Shown here piece by piece: positions 10,734 through 21,735 of a stretch of 52,500 nt of DNA (position 1 is its first letter; each line of letters opens with the position of its first letter). The notes under the pieces are model-generated. The model saw nothing but the letters and a program-made list of their open reading frames with translations. It was not told the origin of the DNA and searched no databases. A program made the position numbers and the translations under genes. Source of the DNA: Mesostigma viride (taxonomy: Eukaryota > Streptophyta > Mesostigmatophyceae > Mesostigmatales > Mesostigmataceae); contig RPFO01000253.1 in the NCBI GenBank assembly GCA_009746045.1, positions 2,692,975-2,745,474 on the forward strand, in the 5' to 3' direction.

Positions 10734-12121
10734 TCAAGTCACACAGGAATGCAGGAGCCGTCCTCGAAGCAGCTCGAAGCGTGGTCGCGGAAGTGCCTTG
10801 GTCAGGATATCCGCCACCATCTCCTCACCGGGGCAATGTTGGACATTGATGTCACCATCCTCCACCTTCTCACGAATGAAGTGGAAACGCACGTCAATGT
10901 GTTTTGTGCGCTTGGGGTGAACCGGGTCCTTGGAGAGTGCCACAGCACCGGTGTTGTCGCAGTAGACCGGAGTAGGTGCAGCCGTAGTGGAGCCCGTCAG
11001 CTCCATCAAGATCCTCCGCAGGGGGAGCACCGACTGCAGCAAGGTGCCCGCAGCGATGTACTCGGCCTCGCATGAAGAAAGAGCGGTCACCGTTTGGCGG
11101 CGGCTTGACCAATCAATAGGGGCACCAGCGTACATGACCAGGTTGCCGCTGACAGACCGCCTGGTCTTGACGTCATTTGCCCAGTCCGCATCTGACCAGC
11201 CTTCAAGGCTCCCGCCAGTGAAGCGGAGACCGAGGCCGTGGGTTGCCAGCAGGTAGCGGATGACCCGCTTGGCAGCCTGCATATCACCTAGCGTGGGTGA
11301 TTGCATCTGTTGCGCTAGGCGGTTCACAGCGAATGCCACGTCTGGCCGCGTCCATTGGGTGACGTAGATGAGCGCCCCCACTATTTGCTGGAACACCTCC
11401 CGTTGCGATTGGTCACACTGTCCCCCTCGCTCAACACGGCACCCGGGACAACCGGGGTGGGAACACCACGACTCTCACCTAGCCCAAAGCGGGCAGCGAT
11501 TTCTATGATGTAGGGAGACTGGTGCAGGGCAAGGGAATGGGTGACGCTGTCAATAGAAAGACACACACCTAGAAACAAGGAAGGGTGGTCCGAGTCGGAC
11601 AGCTGAAAACGTGTACCAAGGCGAGAAACCCAGGCGGCTACCCAAGGGGCAGAGGGGCTGGCAACGATCATGTCATCAACATGTACAAACACAAAGCCCC
11701 TAGCACTGGGATAAAGGTAAAGACATGTGTCTGTAGCGCTAGGCACTGCACCATCCGACACGAGATGAGAACGGAAGGTGCGATGCCAATTGCGCGGAGC
11801 CTGACGTGTGCCATACAGGCTGCGATGAAGCTTCCATACAAGAAGCTCGCCAGAGGCGTCATACTCCTCATAGCCCAGGGGTGGACGTACATAGACATCC
11901 TCCTCTAAAGGAGCATACAAGAACGCAGTGCGGACGTCTAATTGATGCAGAGTATAGCCATGCGTGACTGCAAAAGCAAGAGCCAAACGCACTGTGGAGG
12001 AACGAACAGTGGGGCTAAAGATGTCCTGAAAATCAACACCCTCACGCTGGGCATAGCCCTTGCATACAAAACGTGCTTTCTCACGTCCATCCGACTTACG
12101 TGCATACACCCAACGATACCA
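10734..12121 (-). pseudogene. copia RT C-terminal part and RNase H
   Basis: Frame 12109-11381 starts inside the RT: KARFVCKGYAQREGVDF, motif A QLDVRTAFLYAPLEEDVYV and motif C VHVDDMIVAS. Frame 11396-10734 continues with ALIYVTQWTRPDVAFAVNRL, the connection (GWSDADWANDVKTRRSVSG, SSCEAEYIAAG) and the copia RNase H end (YCDNTGAVALSKDPVHPKRT, HIDVRFHFIREKV, VADILTKALP). The two frames join with a one-base shift near 11410. Upstream the coding sequence runs straight into the 5' LTR at 12122, so the protein has no start of its own. It cannot be autonomous. Confidence 0.85.
12114..12121 (-). promoter_or_regulatory. Primer-binding-site-like octamer at the 5' LTR junction
   Basis: Immediately inside the 5' LTR the minus strand reads TGGTATCG, the first eight bases of an initiator-Met-tRNA-type primer-binding site (TGGTATC...). 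Here those bases are also RT codons (Trp-Tyr-Arg region). The deletion therefore kept a short PBS-like sequence. Confidence 0.5.
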
Positions 12122-13275
12122 TGTTTTCTTTTATGATCCTTCCTTGCAGATCACAGGTCAAGATCAAGGCTGAGGAAGTGAGAGACTGAGAGACAAAATG
12201 TTCACGCAGAAAATTGGCAGCTTGAGATGCCCTTGCTGCCTTAGTTAGGTTAAATAGTGCCGGAACCTTTTGCCCACTGAGGCAAATCGGTCCGTCACAC
12301 TATTTTGCCCGGAATAACCACTTCCGAGCACCCAAGTTAATTCGGCCGAATTAACTTGGGTGCTCGGAAGTGGTTATTCCGGGCAAAATAGTGTGACGGA
12401 CCGATTTGCCTCAGTGGGCAAAAGGTTCCGGCACTATTTAACCTAACTAAAACCTGTGCAACTTGGAGGTCAGGGGTTCGAATCCGGACAGCTCCGGCGC
12501 ATTTACATTTGCGTGCTCAGCGGCCTAGGCGGATGTCTCATATTCAACCCACCCTCCACGAGGCCAGGTTTTAGTTAGGTTAAATAGTGCCGGAACCTTT
12601 TGCCCACTGAGGCAAATCGGTCCGTCACACTATTTTGCCCGGAATAACCACTTCCGAGCACCCAAGTTAATTCGGCCCTATTTAACCTAACTGCCTTTGT
12701 TCATTTCATTATAACAATAGGCAATTAGGTGGCAAAGGTAGAACTGCCACATGTCAAGCAAGGGTTGCAACACTTCTAGATTCCTAGAATATTTGTTGTG
12801 TGATTGCCAGATGGCATTTGCTGAAATACAACATAAGGAATGATTGCCATCTGTCAACATGCAAATAACCATAATATGGAACTGCCATCTGTCAATAAAC
12901 TAAGCAATGTGCTCTAGGCATTCGCCACATGTCCATGGAATAAAGTATCTAGAATCCTTGTCAGGAATCAAGAAACACTGACGTAAGATCTGACACAACA
13001 GTAGTCACTGTACCATGAATCTACCTCATGAACTAGCAACATGTTCAGGCCAGTTGGCATGCCAGTTGTCAGCACAATTGTCACGTGATATGCTGACACA
13101 CTAGTCTACTTGGCAAGACCATAGTGCATATAACTTTGGAAGGCCGTATCTCAGCCATTCGTAGTCCAAATCGAGTAGGAAAAAGTGCTACAAGTCTAGC
13201 TATTAAATCTTTATCAAGCTGACTATATACAAGCACAATGTGGGCAGGGCAGGTGGATACAATAATATCCAGACA
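12122..13275 (-). repeat. copia 5' LTR, interrupted by a MITE
   Basis: Same sequence as the 3' LTR apart from a few substitutions, a 4-bp longer run near 12710 and the 450-bp insertion at 12243-12692. Confidence 0.92.
12243..12692. mobile_element. 450-bp MITE-like element with 103-bp perfect palindrome, TSD GCCTT
   Basis: Flanked by GCCTT at 12238-12242 and 12693-12697; the empty site is present in the sister LTR at 10121-10125. The ends are inverted (AGTTAGGTTAAATAG ... CTATTTAACCTAACT). Bases 12243-12448 form a perfect palindrome with two 103-bp arms centred on TTCGG/CCGAA. A unique middle (12449-12572) contains the tRNA-type B box GGTTCGAATCC at 12475-12485. A further copy of the arm unit (12573-12675) is capped by a short inverted end. 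No coding capacity. It may be a non-autonomous TIR transposon that has duplicated and inverted one end, or a foldback element. Confidence 0.85.
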
Positions 13276-13348
13276 CTAGCCGGGCACCTGGCCCGCACAG
13301 ATCAGGTAGATACATCAGATAGACTAGCTGGCACCAAGCCCGCCCAGC
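13276..13348 (+). pseudogene. LINE family A, middle fragment between two insertions
   Basis: 73 bases that continue the LINE frame interrupted at 10004 and encode AGHLARTDQVDTSDRLAGTK. They match the family-A copy at 47560-47615 on the minus strand. The next LINE codons follow after the LTR element, at 23729. Confidence 0.88.
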
Positions 13349-14028
13349 TGTTGCGAACCCGACCCTTGGAACGGGCGCAACAATGGAATAAATTATGTGT
13401 TTTGGCTTGTTGTCATAGTCCGTAGGACTTTGGGACTCATTTCGGGACTTAATTTGGGAATTGTCCCTTGGTCAGGACTTTTGTATGGAATTATGATAGT
13501 TTGTGTGATTCGGACCAGTTATTTTGGGCCTAGGTTGATGTATGCGATCTTCTAGGGGCCGGTGCAGTCGCGCCGCGCTGCGTACTTTATAGCTGGTTGA
13601 GATATTGTACTCATGCGTGGATTCTGTAGCCTGGCGAGGGTCGATGTCGACCCGAGGATCTTGTGTGGACTGCATGCTTCGTTATTCTCTGGAAGGTCGG
13701 CGCCATGTCGGCGCCACTTGCCAGCTTGGTGGCAGACCTAGGTGAAATTGGTCCGAGGACGCCAGAGTCTCGTCCTCTTGGTTCGATGAATGTAAAGTGC
13801 GATGAAGCCTACACATTGAACCTGGGGCACTTATCCATTTGTAATTGGTCTTGCTAGCCATTATAAGTGTGTATTAATTAGCTTGGCATCAAGTCGCGGT
13901 GCCAGATATCTCACGACCCCAGTCGTGAAGCGCAATCTGCATTAGGCCACCTTGATTCTTCCTCTTACCGGCACAGTTGATCTTTCGCGACGTAGCTCAG
14001 GTTTAGGTGTAAATCTGGGTTCGTTACA
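13349..14028 (+). repeat. 5' LTR of the 10.4-kb element
   Basis: 680 bp, TG...CA ends, followed after one base by the primer-binding site. Compared with the 3' LTR it has two extra bases near 13763 and isolated substitutions near 13878 and 13885. Confidence 0.93.
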
Positions 14029-15330
14029 CTGGTATCGGAGGTTTGTGTTGCTGGCAAGGTTAGCTAGCTCTCGCAGAGAGAGCTAGGGTAGCCAGTTAGG
14101 AAGACCAAGGCGGAGCTTGGTGTAGATAGAGGTTCCATTATTCAACGACCTCTGGACAGGTCGGCGGCAATCCCGCAAGGGATTCAACGACGACCTAGAC
14201 GGCGAGCGGCCAGTAAGGAATACTCGGCGGGGTCAGCAGCGATCCCGTGGTGTTGGGCTGCCGACGGTAGCGGCTAAAGCCCCAGTTTTCAACGACACCC
14301 GGTGGCGGCCAGAGCTCCGGCTTTCAACGACACCAGGTGGCGGCCAGAACTCAGGGTTTTCAACGATACTGACGGCAGTAAGGCATCGGTAAAGCAATAT
14401 ATATAAGTCCTTCTTGTCCCCTGTCTTACCCTGGCACGCGACGTAGCTCAGGTTTACGTGTAAATCTGGGTTCGTTACACTGGTATCGGAGGTTTGTGTT
14501 GCTGGCAAGGTTAGCTAGCTCTCGCAGAGAGAGCTAGGGTAGCCAGTTAGGAAGACCAAGGCGGAGCTTGGTGTAGATAGAGGTTCCATTATTCAACGAC
14601 CGCTGGACAGGTCGGCGGCAATCCCGCAAGGGATTCAACGACGACCTAGACGGCGAGCGGCCAGTAAGGAATACTCGGCGGGGTCAGCAGCGATCCCGTG
14701 GTGTTGGGCTGCCGACGGTAGCGGCTAAAGCCCCAGTTTTCAACGACACCCGGTGGCGGCCAGAGCTCCGGCTTTCAACGACACCAGGTGGCGGCCAGAA
14801 CTCAGGGTTTTCAACGATACTGACGGCAGTAAGGCATCGGTAAAGCAATATATATAAGTCCTTCTTGTCCCCTGTCTTACCCACGCGACGTAGCTCAGGT
14901 TTACGTGTAAATCTGGGTTCGTTACACTGGTATCGGAGGTTTGTGTTGCTGGCAAGGTTAGCTAGCTCTCGCAGAGAGAGCTAGGGTAGCCAGTTAGGAA
15001 GACCAAGGCGGAGCTTGGTGTAGATAGAGGTTCCATTATTCAACGACCGCTGGACAGGTCGGCGGCAATCCCGCAAGGGATTCAACGATGACCTAGACGG
15101 CGAGCGGCCAGTAAGGAATACTCGGCGGGGTCAGCAGCGATCCCGTGGTGTTGGGCTGCCGACGGTAGCGGCTAAAGCCCCAGTTTTCAACGACACCCGG
15201 TGGCGGCCAGAGCTCCGGCTTTCAACGACACCAGGTGGCGGCCAGAACTCAGGGTTTTCAACGATACTGACGGCAGTAAGGCATCGGTAAAGCAATATAT
15301 ATAAGTCCTTCTTGTCCCCTGTCTTACCCA
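13986..15330 (+). repeat. Three tandem copies of a 447-451-bp leader unit, each with LTR end and PBS
   Basis: Copies 13986-14436, 14437-14883 and 14884-15330. Each begins with the last 43 bases of the LTR (CGCGACGTAGCTCAGG...TTCGTTACA), then the primer-binding site TGGTATCGGAGG (14030, 14481, 14928), then about 400 bp of leader. Copies 2 and 3 share GTTTACGTG where the LTR and copy 1 have GTTTAGGTG. The units are otherwise nearly identical. No coding function is supported, although similar short frames repeat in each copy. Confidence 0.9.
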
Positions 15331-16002
15331 CGCGCGTAGCAACGGGGTATATGTTTTCTGTCGTGTCCGATTTCATGTTCGTGACTGTTGGTACCCACGT
15401 TGCCCCAGAGGCCAACGTTCGTGAGCCGTGGGCGGACCCCCAGAGGGCAACGCTGCCTACGGCTCGAGGGTAGTCACCGGCTGGCCGTTGCCTTACTGTG
15501 TTGCCGGTGGCTGTACCTCAACATTCTTCGTACTGTTTGTGAACGTTTTGTTTCTGCCTTGTGTTTCTCTCTCGCTGTGAGCACGTCACCTGCACGTAGA
15601 GGTATCCTGGGTGGGCTGTCCTCCTTTTCTTTCCCTTCCTGCATTTCATGCTTCAATACCGTGTGATATTGCTTTATACCTAATCGGTAGTTCATGGGAA
15701 CCTCTCGCAATAGACGTAATAATGACGGAGGTTATAGACGTATTCATCACAGAGGCAGGTTAGTCTATTAGGGATAATATACTACTCCCATAAGGGCTGC
15801 ACCAGACTAGGTATCTCACACAGCTACCTGCACATGATGTGTTGCGAGCACTAGAGCAGCTCCACCTGGGCACCTCCTTTAGGTCATAAGCACTAGATAG
15901 TGTTTGATACAGCAGCTCTATAGCACTACTGGTCATAGCCTAGTGTTAATAGTTAATAGCTAATAGTTAATATCACTAATAAGTACTATTAAAGTATATA
16001 TC
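15331..16002 (+). other. Leader of the LTR element before the R2-like ORF
   Basis: No supported gene. A short ATG-initiated basic peptide frame begins at about 15690 and stops near 15770. The last 100 bases are AT-rich with repeated TTAATAG motifs and end in the ATG at 16003. Somewhere here is the 5' end of the inserted R2-like element; I could not fix it. Confidence 0.4.
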
Positions 16003-19000
16003 ATGTCCCCGCGGCAGCTTCGCCTCTTCTTGGACGCCCAGGCCCCGCCTCCCGGCCCGGTTGCCAGTGGGGGCTTTCTCATCACCTCCCTCAGCCTGGC
16101 GCAGGCCGCCATGCTGCGCGTGGAGTTCGGGGCCCCCATCGCGGTTCAGGGCGGCCAGGCCATCTTGGTGGACTCGGCCGGGCGCGCCCAGCCCCTAACC
16201 GCGGGGACGCCTGTTTCTGCCTTCCTCCACGACATCCTGGAGTTGGCAGGCATCCCGCACGAATGGCACCCCGCGGCTGACCAACCAGCCGGCATCCTCT
16301 CGCGCGCCCAGATTGCTGCTCTCCCGGGTTGCTGGGAGGCCGGCTGGGACCCGCCCCCCCCTCATGTCCGGTCCCTTCTGGAGGGGGACGACCCCGAGTC
16401 GGGCTCCTGTGCCATCTGCCTTGAGCCCTTCCGGCCGGGGGATGGCTTGTGTCGCCTGCCCGCGTGCGGCCACACATTCCATCAAGCGTGCATCGCGCGC
16501 AGCTTGCTCCACTCCGTGCCGCGCTGCCCGTTGTGCCGGGCTGTTGTGCCGCCCCCTGGGACTGCGCTTCCTCTCGGCCCGCCCCCGGTCTCGCTGGGTC
16601 CCCTGCCGGGTCCCCACCGGGCCCCGGGGCCAGCTGCCTCCCCGACCCCTCGGCCGCCGCCCCGGCCTCGTTGCCGGGGCCTGGGGTGGTCGCGGGCGCG
16701 CTGGCGAGTCCCCCTGGGAGGGGCGCCGGCGTTCTCGATCCCCCTCCGCTGGGGGTCTCCCCGGTGGGCACTGCCTCCTCCGTGGCCCCGGCGGGCATGC
16801 CGGGCGCTGGTCGGGTCGTGGTGCGCGCGCCTGCCGGCCCGGCTGGGGAGACGCCGCAGGCCCCACGTCCTGCCTTTGCTGGCGCCGCTCCCCGCCACTC
16901 AGCGCCCGCCGACGGCCTTCACCGGTGTGCCGTGCTGCTTCCCACGGGGTCCCCGTGTGCTGGTGTGTTCCACAACCGTAACCTCCTCTGCCAGCACCTT
17001 CGCGCTGTGCACCCCGATCTCGGCGCGGCGGATCTGCAGGCCATGAGCTGTTACCGGTGCCCGGAAGCTCACTGCCAGCGGGTGTACTCCATTCACGGGC
17101 GCGCTCAGCACGCGCGCGCCTGTGTTGCTCAACGGCCCCTCAACCGGCCAGCAGTCCCGGCCCCCTCCCCCCCTCCCGCCTCGGCTCCCACCGGCTCCCA
17201 GCCCCCGCCGCCCGACTACTCGGCCAGTTGGCGTTGGCTTGACACGGTTCCCTGGGATGCATGCGCCATCAACCCGACGTCTACCCTGACCGACCTCCCC
17301 CACCGCGCGCGTAGCCTTTTCGCGCAATGTGCAATCGTTTCTCTCCGGCGCATGCACGCCGCTCCGGACGACCCGCTGGGCTTTAAACTGCACATGGTGA
17401 CCCCCCGCCTGCTCCTCACCCCTCTCGGGCGTGGTGTGCGCGGCCTCCAGGGTGCGGTTATTGCCCGTTGCCGACGCTTTCTGCAGGGGGACTGGGAGGG
17501 GCTGTTTGGCGTGCCGCCCCCGCGCACGGCCCGGCTGTCGGGGGAGGTCAACTTCGAGCGGGTGGCCGCCGACGTCATCCGCCTCGTCCGCGAGGGGCAG
17601 CTCAGCCGGGCCATGACCCGCTTGGAAATGGCCAAGCTGGCCCCCGCCAATGCGGCTACCCTGGCGGCCTTGGAGGCTCTTCACCCTGCGGAGCCCGGAT
17701 TCCAGCTGCCCGTGCCGGACCCCCTGCCGGCCCCCCTCCGGCTGGACCGCGACTGCTTCCTGGAGGTGATGCGTGCGGTCCCGCGGGCTTCCTCTACCGG
17801 GCCGTCGGGCTGGCGCTACGAGCACTTGGAGGTCCTGGTGGGGCATGGGGGCGAGGACATTCTCTTTGACACCCTCATTGACCTGGCGGCTGGTCGCGTT
17901 CCTCCCGCTGCGCGCGAGTGGTTAGCGGGCGCTCGCCTCCTCGCTCTGCTCAAGGGTGTCTTGCCCCCCCCGAGGGCAAGGTGCGCCCGATCGCCTGCGG
18001 TGAGGTGCTCCGCAAGCTCGTGGGCAAAGTGATCTGCCGCCAAAAGGCGCCCGAGCTCCGTGCCTTTTTCTGCCCGCCCCTCGCAGCGGGTGAGACCTCG
18101 GTGGCGGCCCAGCTGGGGGTGACGACTCCAGGCGGGGCGGATATCCTCATCCATTCGGTGCAGGCCTACCTCGAGGCCCACCCCACCCACGCTGTCGTCA
18201 AGGTCGACTGCCACAACGCGTTCAACAGTCTGTCCCGCGCCAGCATGTTTGCGGCCGTCATGGAGTCCTTCGAGGACTTGTACGCTTGGACAGCCGTGTG
18301 CTACGGCCAGCCCGGCCAACTGGTTCACATCATGGAGGACGGCACTCGCGGCGGCCTGCTGTCGCGGTCGGGCACCCAGCAAGGGGACCCCCTGGGACCC
18401 CTGTACTTTGCCGCCCCCCTCCAGGGTTGCCTCCAAGCGGTCCATGCTGCCCACCCGGCGGTCGCTATTCAGGCCTACTTGGATGATATCTACCTTCTGG
18501 GCCCTGTGCCGGACACCACCGCGGCTCTGCTGGCACTGCAGACCGCGGTGGCCGACATCAACCTCCAGTTGACCCTGGCCAAGTGCGCGGTGTACTCGCC
18601 CCAAGGTGATTGCTCCGGCTTTCCGCCCCAGCTCTTGGGCCGGGACGAGCGCCTCCATGGGTTGGATGTCCTCGGCGTTCCGGTTGGCGACCCCGCGTTT
18701 GTCATCGATGCTCTGCGGGCCGCCCTCGAGGCACGCACTGAGGTACTGCCCTTGATTGCGCGCCTTCATGATTCGCAGACCAAGGGTCTGCTTCTGTGGT
18801 TTTGCGCTCACCCTCGCGTCGTTCACTGGCTCCGGGGCGCTCTTCCGGCTCAGGTCCGGCTGGCCGCCGAGGGCCACGACGAACGCATCCAGTCGGCCTT
18901 GGCGCAGCTGGTCCCGGGCCCCGACCTCCCGCCACATGCTATTCGCATTGCCTCCCTGCCTGCACGGATGGGTGGCTGCGGTCTGACTCGTGCCGCCCGG

Positions 19001-20128
19001 CTGGCCCCAGCAGCATTTTTGGGCTCCGTCGCTCAGTCGTGGGCGGAAAGCTGCCGGCTCCTGCCCCTTTTGGCAACGGCAGCGCCTGACCTCCTGGACC
19101 CCAGCAGCCCTTTGCCCTTCGTCACCGCCATCCAGGAGGCCTATGCTGAGATCCAGCAGGCCTGTTCTCCCGTCCGTGCCGCTCAGGCGGTACAGCGCCA
19201 CCTCCCTCGCGGCACTCCCTCGGTCGCCTCCGTTCAATCTCCCGCCGCATTCCCTGCTCGCGTCATCGATAAACACCAGAAAACCTACGCGGGTATTCTG
19301 CACACGGCTGATTGGATTGCTCTTTTCGCGGACCTCAACGCCCAGGGACGTGCGTGGCTGTTCTCGCTTTCCTTGCGGAGTGTGGGCTCGGCGTACCTTC
19401 GTGCTCTTCCCATGGCCCCCCCATTCGCCTTGGCTCCCAGCCACTACTCGGTGGCGCTCCGGCACCAGCTATTTGCCCCGCAGCCTCTTGTTCCGGCCGG
19501 GCGGCCTTGTGGTAGCTGTGGGCAGCCGCTGGATCCCACGGGGACTCACTACCTTGCCTGCATGGGGGGCCAACAGAATCAGAATTGGTATTTGTATTTG
19601 CACACTGTCCTCCTGACGGTGGTGCTCGCCATGATTCGGTCGGTTTTCCCCCACGCGAACATCCGGTCCGAGGATGCGGATGGCGCTGCCTTCTATTCCC
19701 CCAACCACCGGCCTGACATCGTGGTGCTGGACTTTGAGGGGGGTGGCCGGCATCTGCTTATTGACGTTTCGGTGGCGCGGCCCTTGGCTCTTAGCCACGT
19801 GGCTGGGGCCTCCCTCACGGCAGGTTACACGGCGGACCGGGCGGAGCGGGCCAAGCTCCTGGCCTACGGCGACGTCGGGCACCATCGTGTGGTGCCCTTT
19901 GTCCTGGAGGAGTTTGGGGCCATGGGGCCCCTGACCTCCGCCTTCTTCAAGGAGTGTTGCCGGCTCCGGGAGGACCGGCTGGACCTGGAGGGCCAGCGGG
20001 CCCCATGGTCGGCGCGGACCTGGACGTCATATTGGCGTCAGCGCTTGTCGGTGGCGCTGACTCGGGCCATGGCTGACATCATGCTCCGCCGTACGCGGGC
20101 TGATTTTGCGGTGCAGCAGGGCTATTAG
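16003..20128 (+). CDS. RLE-type (R2-like) non-LTR retrotransposon ORF with N-terminal RING-H2 finger
   Basis: Begins at ATG 16003. Residues 136-178 form a RING-H2 finger (CAIC, then CGHTFHQAC, then CPLC). About 130 codons further on come two zinc-finger-like clusters (LCQHLRAVH; CYRCPEAHC...HARAC), as in R2-type DNA-binding regions. The RT has KVRPIACGEVLRKLVGKVI, motif A KVDCHNAFNSL (near 18200), motif B GTQQGDPLGP and motif C YLDDI (near 18480). The C-terminus has a CGSCGQPLD...HYLAC knuckle and the restriction-like endonuclease core RPDIVVLDF...LLIDVSV (19710-19770), which nicks target DNA to prime reverse transcription. Two frame changes interrupt it: one in 16600-16700 and one at a C8 run (17964-17971). 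All catalytic residues remain. Confidence 0.85.
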
Positions 20129-20251
20129 GTTCCTCCCGTTAGGCGTTTCCATTGGTCTTATCGTAGTATAGAGCTTTGACATGGCTCTGTATATAGGTTT
20201 ATAGCTGGGCGTTTGCTTTGGTTTGAGTGATTTCACTCTGCTGTAAGTAAT
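20129..20251 (+). other. 3' UTR and 3' end of the R2-like element
   Basis: The truncated copy at 33567-33888 ends at the base equivalent to 20251 (CTGTAAGTAAT here). This 123-base UTR is therefore part of the mobile unit and has no poly(A) tail. Beyond 20251 the sequence belongs to the LTR element and starts AT-rich, then (CT)n at 20287-20303. Confidence 0.75.
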
Positions 20252-20357
20252 TATATTTTTAATATATATACATTACGCGGTTGTCATCTCTCTCTCTCTC
20301 TCTCACTGGGGAGGTGTTGCTTGCAGTGTACGGTGTGGGTAAGGTACAACGGCCTAA

Positions 20358-21735
20358 ATGCCCCGGAGGCATAGGAGGCGAGGTACAGGTACTGCACAGT
20401 CCCCAGAGGACAATAGAGAGAAAGAAGACGCGGCTAGCGCGTCCAGTCGGGGTTCCAGAAGATCCAGCACGTCCAGTCAGGGTTCCAGAAGATCTAGCAC
20501 TTCCAGAGGCTCCCGGAGATCCGATCGTGCAGCCGCTAGGGTTACCGCACAACGGCAGACTATTCTGGAGTCGCAGATAGAACAAGCTGCCCTAGGGTTT
20601 GATCAGCAACAGCAGTCGCCGCAGCGACAGCATCAGCCTCAGCAGTCGCCGCAGCGACAGCATGTGCCTCAGCCGTCGCCGCAGCGGCAGCAATTGTCTC
20701 AGCAGTCGCCGCAGCGACAGCCTCAGTCTCAGCAGTCTCCGCCGTCGCGACAGCCGCAGCAGCACCAGCAGCGACAGCGACAGCAGACGCAGCAGCAGCC
20801 GCGAACGCTATTGACCCAGCATATGGGCAACTGGGACAGGGTACCTCCTACGCAGCGACCCCCTTCCGTGGAAGATGCGCAGGAGGAGGAGGATGTAGAG
20901 GACGCAGGTAGCTCAACAGCCAGCTCTCCGTTCGTACCCCCGCCTGCTGCTCGCATGGATCGGTACTACCCGGCGACCTACGCGCGCGGGAGCACGCGTC
21001 TGACCCATGCATGGGCCGGGCGTGGACGGGGGGGGTCGAGGCCGGAGCCCGGGCGGGTCCCTCGTCGGGTATCCTTCGGGTCTTACGAGCGAGAGTCCAG
21101 CTGTCCCCGCCTAGAGCGCCAGGATCGTCGGCCTACGTCCATGGCGACCCATGGGACGATGGACACGCTCCTCCTAGCCCATTCCCCACCGTACCACCAT
21201 ACACACCCGCCAGGAGCGCGCCCACGAATGTCAACTTCAGTCGGCTGCCCTTGGACGACCCTGGCTACGAGCATCCCACGTCGGTCCGCGTGCGGCGTGA
21301 GTCGGACCGCTTTGCCTTTCGGCGGCCATCTGACGCCTACGCGCCCCGACGTGGGACTGGCGACTATCCAGCTTGGCGCGGCGCGGACGCTCTTGTATCC
21401 CGGCGCAAGTCTGCCCCGTATGCCCCCTCCCATGGACCGTCCCATTATGAAGCGTGGGCGAGGCGCCAACAGCCCCCCACCTTTTCCAGTCCCGCGTACT
21501 GCGAGACGGGCGCGGGCCCCTGGGAGAGCCGGTCAAGGCCCCGCCCCTGCCAGATTTCAAGGCGGTGCCCAAGCTCCACGCGGGCATGAGTCCCCGCGAG
21601 ATCGAGATCGGTGCCTCTCGCTCATACGTTTCCCGGACGACATCTTCGGACGAGGGGGAAGGGAGGAGTAGAGTTAGTCAACCAGGTAGAACAGACGCCT
21701 GCACCAGATGCAGACGCGTCGGCCCCAGAGGCCAA
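20358..21735 (+). pseudogene. Gag-like ORF of the LTR element: basic, Ser/Arg and poly-Gln rich
   Basis: Starts at ATG 20358 with an Arg-rich N-terminus, then SRGSRRSS-type repeats, then a glutamine-rich segment built on QQSPQRQ units (about 20600-20810), an acidic stretch and a Pro/Arg-rich tail. The coding-like frame then moves twice (near 21090 and 21500). Low complexity, basic character and its position in an LTR element with no other ORF of its own suggest a nucleic-acid-binding gag-like protein. There is no recognisable capsid or CCHC knuckle, so this is an inference. Confidence 0.5.

Larger units (their letters stand above)
10005..13275 (-). mobile_element. Internally deleted Ty1/copia element with two LTRs, TSD CTAGC
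   Basis: Flanked by CTAGC at 10000-10004 and 13276-13280. LTRs at 10005-10699 (3', 695 bp) and 12122-13275 (5', 699 bp once the 455-bp MITE plus duplication is removed) differ by a few bases and one 4-bp indel, so the insertion is recent. The internal region (10700-12121) holds only the C-terminal RT and RNase H on the minus strand; gag, protease, integrase and most of RT are gone. A purine tract (TAAGGGGGG, minus strand) precedes the 3' LTR. An uninterrupted LINE copy at 47609-47628 shows the empty target site. Confidence 0.92.

Noticed and set aside
12440-12500. A functional tRNA gene around the B box at 12475-12485
   Set aside because: No A box at the right distance and the stems do not pair into a full cloverleaf; kept only as a B-box feature of the MITE.
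13986-14030. tRNA-like gene (TAGCTCAGG A-box-like and GGGTTCG B-box-like sequences at the LTR end)
   Set aside because: The two boxes are far too close, no cloverleaf forms, and the stretch is the conserved LTR terminus repeated with the leader units.
14233-15415. Repeated minus-strand ORFs of 66-94 codons
   Set aside because: They are identical by-products of the triplicated leader and have no domain or start conservation.
16091-16898. Long GC-rich ORFs on the opposite strand of the R2-like gene
   Set aside because: Pro/Arg/Ala-rich shadow frames with no motif; the plus strand carries RING, zinc fingers and RT.
17816-19465. 549-codon minus-strand ORF
   Set aside because: Antisense to the intact RT and endonuclease motifs; high GC keeps it open.
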